Below are positions 61,286 through 64,000 of a DNA stretch of 64,000 nucleotides, one piece after another. The stretch lies in NCBI GenBank assembly GCA_963829485.1, contig CAWHIK010000009.1, positions 186,001 through 250,000 on the forward strand. Reading direction: 5' to 3'. The first letter of the stretch is position 1. The number at the start of each line of letters is the position of its first letter. Made by a program: the position numbers and the translations under genes. The notes under the pieces are model-generated. The model saw nothing but the letters and a program-made list of their open reading frames with translations. It searched no databases and was not told where the DNA came from. Origin of the DNA: JBGPQJ01 sp963829485 (GTDB lineage: Bacteria > Chloroflexota > Anaerolineae > Anaerolineales > Villigracilaceae).

Positions 61286-61954
61286 CTATCTTCCTTTTTT
61301 ATCTGTATCCGGGATAGCCATGTAAGGGCCGCCCGCACCGAGCTGAACCTCGACACGGTGGCGAATATAGGCATCCGGGTGCGCTCTGGCGATCTCGATG
61401 GCATTCTTGACAAGCGGCCGCAGTTCCTCCGGATAGTCTCCAGGCTCCAGTGAGAGCACTGGAATGATCCGGCGCCGCACCTGAAGGTCCTCATTGTGAA
61501 CGAAGGTCCGCAGCATTACAGATCGAATGCGAGTCCGAAGCTCAGTGACGTCCTTGCCCGGCTGTGGTCCCCACGTATGGTAGTACGCACTGGCTGCGCC
61601 GGCGATCTCTTCATTGGTCCCGGTCTCGAGGTAGGCAAGGAGTATCGTGCAAACGCGTTTCGTGCCATAGGTACGCACATACGGATCAATGAAGTAGCGA
61701 GTAAAGCTTGGATCCCGCTCCAAAACTGCAGCTCGGAGCATAGGCTCAACCAACCGCTTGGGAACCGGTTGGAACGTGAACACGGAAGCGACAAACCACT
61801 TGCGCTCTGCGTCACCCAACGAAGTTCTCAGCCATTCCCAATCCTCGGCGCTGTTCTGCGCAACGCGCTTCCTCGCTGCTTGAATTCGCAGATACTTCTC
61901 ATTGCCCCGCGCCTCACGGCATCGTTGATAATGTTCGTCCCAGGTCATGTCCAT
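61286..61954 (-). CDS. Hypothetical helical (HEAT-like) protein
   Basis: About 222 residues from ATG 61954, which has GGGAGA upstream; the longer frame to 62089 has no support. The sequence is helical with a HEAT-like pattern: ERKWFVASVFTFQPVPKRLV, CTILLAYLETGTNEEIAGAA, LRPLVKNAIEIARAHPDAYI and a final HRVEVQLGAGG. Such proteins often act in protein binding; function unknown. Confidence 0.65.
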   Translation of the reverse strand: MDMTWDEHYQRCREARGNEKYLRIQAARKRVAQNSAEDWEWLRTSLGDAERKWFVASVFTFQPVPKRLVEPMLRAAVLERDPSFTRYFIDPYVRTYGTKRVCTILLAYLETGTNEEIAGAASAYYHTWGPQPGKDVTELRTRIRSVMLRTFVHNEDLQVRRRIIPVLSLEPGDYPEELRPLVKNAIEIARAHPDAYIRHRVEVQLGAGGPYMAIPDTDKKGR

Positions 61955-62314
61955 ATTCTCTCCCGCAGCCTTATCCTCATAGCACCTGCTGCCATTGAAC
62001 TTGGCGGCAAGGACTCGGTCACCGGCCGAGCAGTGGGAAGCGCAGGTGGTTGTCGGGCAGCCTATAAGGTTGACAATGCTCCAATTCACTGTCCTCTGCC
62101 GAATGGCTTTCAGGCAGGTCCGTGTGCTCCCGTACTGGCAATGCGTTTTCCCAACTCAGAGAGTATTCACCGCAGAATTGCTCAAATTGAAAAAGAACCT
62201 ACTGCCGGAATGCGCCTAACGTCAGAGATCACAAGGGCTGCGTCAGTGGCTCCGGTGCATCAACTTATTGGGCGACTATTGAATACCCTTCACGAATTGA
62301 TGACAATACATGGA
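61955..62314. other. Stretch without a supported gene
   Basis: About 360 bases. A long plus-strand frame runs through it (61496-62332) but is antisense to the HEAT-like gene for most of its length and has no coding character; no RNA gene or repeat was seen. Confidence 0.5.
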
Positions 62315-62650
62315 TCATCTAATTACCCTTAACCTTTTCGCTGAGTTATCTTCGGAAATCACTGCGGCCTGACTAGATTTAACAACCGAGATAAGCATCC
62401 CTGGTTTTAATTTAACGAAAAACAATTCACCTGTTTTGGGGATATTTATTTCGGCATTATCATCACATATGACCGCATCGCCAATTTTCCCATTTCCAAT
62501 TAATTGAATGGGCAGGCTAATAACCAGTTCATCAATTGCCATTAATTTCACCGTATTAGGAAATGGAAACACTTCACCGCTTGGTTGAGTGGCAATTTCA
62601 CCCGATAATATTTTGTCTCCTGTAAAAATTTTCTTTATGAATTTGATCAT
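62315..62650 (-). CDS. Hypothetical protein
   Basis: 111 residues, beta-rich, no signal peptide. It starts MIKFIKKIFTGDKILSGEIA and has ELVISLPIQLIGNGKIGDAV and GELFFVKLKPGMLISVVKSS. AT-rich compared with its neighbours. Not recognised. Confidence 0.55.
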   Translation of the reverse strand: MIKFIKKIFTGDKILSGEIATQPSGEVFPFPNTVKLMAIDELVISLPIQLIGNGKIGDAVICDDNAEINIPKTGELFFVKLKPGMLISVVKSSQAAVISEDNSAKRLRVIR

Positions 62651-62767
62651 AATTGTTGTCCAAAACTGAAGTTCAACGGCACTACCGTAGCTGGCTGTGG
62701 TGAGAGAGATGATGGCAATGCAGTGGTCATATTACCATGCCCCAAAGGTAGCGTCCGCTGCGCGGAG

Positions 62768-63327
62768 TTAGGGTTCCGGTTGGAAGGGATGATTTTTTGA
62801 AATGATATTATGCCAACCGCGTTTTTCGACTAGTCTCACATTCGGGACAGTTGCGAGTGATTTGAGGTATTGAGTAAGCAATTGCAACTCATCATCGGAT
62901 TGATCACCCGCAAATGGTGTTACGCGAATGAGGTTTCCATAATGTTTTGAAAGCTTCTCAGGTGAGTCGTCGATCATGATGACTGACTCTAATTTGTAAC
63001 CACGCTTTTTTAACTTATCTAAGTTCTAATCCAATAATGGGAGCCGTGGTCAGCATCATATCGCATGGTGCAGCGATCTCTGGCCCAAACAAAGGAAAGT
63101 GGAATGGTTTCCGGAAATAGAAAAGGCACGACAACTTCAGCGTACATGGGGGTTGAAGCCGTCCAAACCGCTAATTCAAAAATTTCACTCATTTGGAACA
63201 GAAATTCATCCACACCAGGGCGCTTGTAGAAGAAATATGGGGCAGAGAAATGATTATGATCTATAGGCAAAGGTGTTTCAGTGCCAAATAATAGAGTTTC
63301 ATCTATGTCGAGTACGAGGAGCTTCAT
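62768..63327 (-). CDS. HAD-superfamily FCP1/NLI-type phosphatase, frameshifted
   Basis: Aspartate phosphatase of the FCP1/SCP group, about 187 residues once repaired. The catalytic D-x-D-x-T motif is LLVLDIDETLLFGTE, followed by YFFYKRPGVDEFLFQMSEIF, AVWTASTPMYAEVV and, in the second frame, VIMIDDSPEKLSKHYGNLI. The frames join when one T is added at about 63027-63031: HYWIRTLDKLKKRGYKLES. Eukaryotic relatives dephosphorylate the RNA polymerase II tail; in bacteria the target is unknown. ATG 63327 is preferred over TTG 63333. Confidence 0.8.
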
Positions 63328-63489
63328 GGACAATTATGCACCTTAACATTCCGCTGTACCCACCGAAGCGGAGCTGGCAAGACTCACTTCACAGACCAAA
63401 ACGATTGCTGCCAAGTCGCGCGCATACCCAACGAGCGAAGCGTACGGGTCGTCTGCACACGATGGTTACGGTGGTTAGACGGACTATAT

Positions 63490-64000
63490 TCATGGCTTTA
63501 CAATAATTACCAATGTTGCCTTCGCCAACTGTTCGGTTCCGACCGTGGACTTGGGGTCGAGGGCTAACTGACCTAAGAGCTTCACGGCTTCATCGTGGTG
63601 ACCCTGCCTATCCAGGATTAGTGGCCTTGTTGATCAGTAACATTCCTCTTGTCTCCGCGTCGGGCTCAGCCGCCAACCCGTTTTCGATGGCCGCGAGACG
63701 GTCCGGATCGCTTTCGAGAAGGTAAGCTAGTTCCTTCCAACCCGGCGCGAACTGTGGGTATCGATCCACCAGGTTACGAACCATGGCAAGCTTCTTCACA
63801 GGATCGGACTGCCACTCGAGGGAAAGGTACGCCAAGTAGATCCCTGGCGGGAACTCGCCGTTCTGCTCACGTGTGAGCACATCTAGAGCAGTGATCGCGG
63901 TGAAAAATCCACGCGGGGCCAGCTCCACGGTTTTCTGGTAGTCGGCCCTTGCCGCTTCGTAGTTTTGCATGAGAAGGTAGGTGTACGCACGATCATAGAT
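63490..64000 (-). CDS. TPR-repeat protein, partial, frameshifted
   Basis: C-terminal part of a tetratricopeptide-repeat protein that enters the window from the right, open to base 64000. TPR helices include IYDRAYTYLLMQNYEAARAD, YQKTVELAPRGFFTAITALD and WKELAYLLESDPDRLAAIEN. The frame ends at 63608, but dropping one base at 63618-63619 continues it as ATILDRQGHHDEAVKLLGQL and on to a TGA at 63490. TPRs mediate protein contacts; function unknown. Confidence 0.75.

Noticed and set aside
61496..62332. Plus-strand open frame of 278 codons
   Set aside because: Mostly antisense to the HEAT-like gene, with many Cys/Pro/Arg and no ribosome-binding site; looks like a codon-bias shadow.

Overview
The window reads like the chromosome of a member of the Chloroflexota, most likely class Anaerolineae. 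This is an inference from gene content: a fused transaldolase/glucose-6-phosphate isomerase, a tad-type pilus cluster, a secreted CAP-domain lipoprotein with a very long Thr/Pro linker, a eukaryote-like isoleucyl-tRNA synthetase, GlnRS beside GluRS, and a combined mreBCD/PBP2/minCDE/rodA locus. No rRNA genes, CRISPR arrays, transposases or phage genes were seen.

Layout. 1-3923: 3' part of a tad pilus operon (tadZ/cpaE-like, cpaF, tadB, tadC), followed by comFC and the ribosome hibernation factor hpf. 5378-8584: folE facing a tlpA-lgt-folB operon, then a DUF429 gene. 8700-13964: sugar-phosphate operon tkt-rpiB-tal/pgi. 14096-18830: CAP lipoprotein, then a T-box-controlled ileS. 18919-20137: a CDP-alcohol phosphatidyltransferase and a GNAT enzyme. 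20120-31032 (minus strand): a molybdenum-hydroxylase region with FAD/[2Fe-2S] subunit, small membrane protein, molybdopterin subunit, PEP carboxylase, yqeB, a yqeC-mocA fusion, a second mocA-like gene and a broken plsC. 31195-47961: mixed housekeeping genes (fba, nudix, rsmD, Mg-chelatase-like ATPase, nucleotide-sugar SDR, gtrA, scpB, rluB, M20 peptidase, cyclophilin, udk, degV). 48108-55786: cell-shape and division cluster mreB-mreC-mreD-mrdA-minC-minD-minE-rodA. 55816-59075: gltX and glnS, convergent. 59166-64000: a small membrane protein, tRNA-Gln(CUG), then a thinly coded stretch of poorly conserved genes.

Many reading frames are broken by one base: tadZ/cpaE, mocA-like, SDR/gtrA, M20 peptidase, the mreC start, the gltX 3' end, a membrane protein, a HAD phosphatase and a TPR protein. 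In each, the protein resumes cleanly when one base is removed or added, often in a short homopolymer. This points more to sequencing or assembly error than to gene decay, and it creates one false gene fusion (SDR-GtrA).

Points of most biological interest: the molybdenum-hydroxylase operon with an embedded two-helix membrane protein and reversed FAD-then-[2Fe-2S] domain order, next to labile-selenium-type maturation genes (yqeB, yqeC-mocA); the ileS T-box with a visible AUC specifier; a recurring arrangement in which a TATAAT-like box lies 6-8 bases before the start codon, suggesting leaderless mRNAs; and the unbroken run of elongation and Min-system genes.
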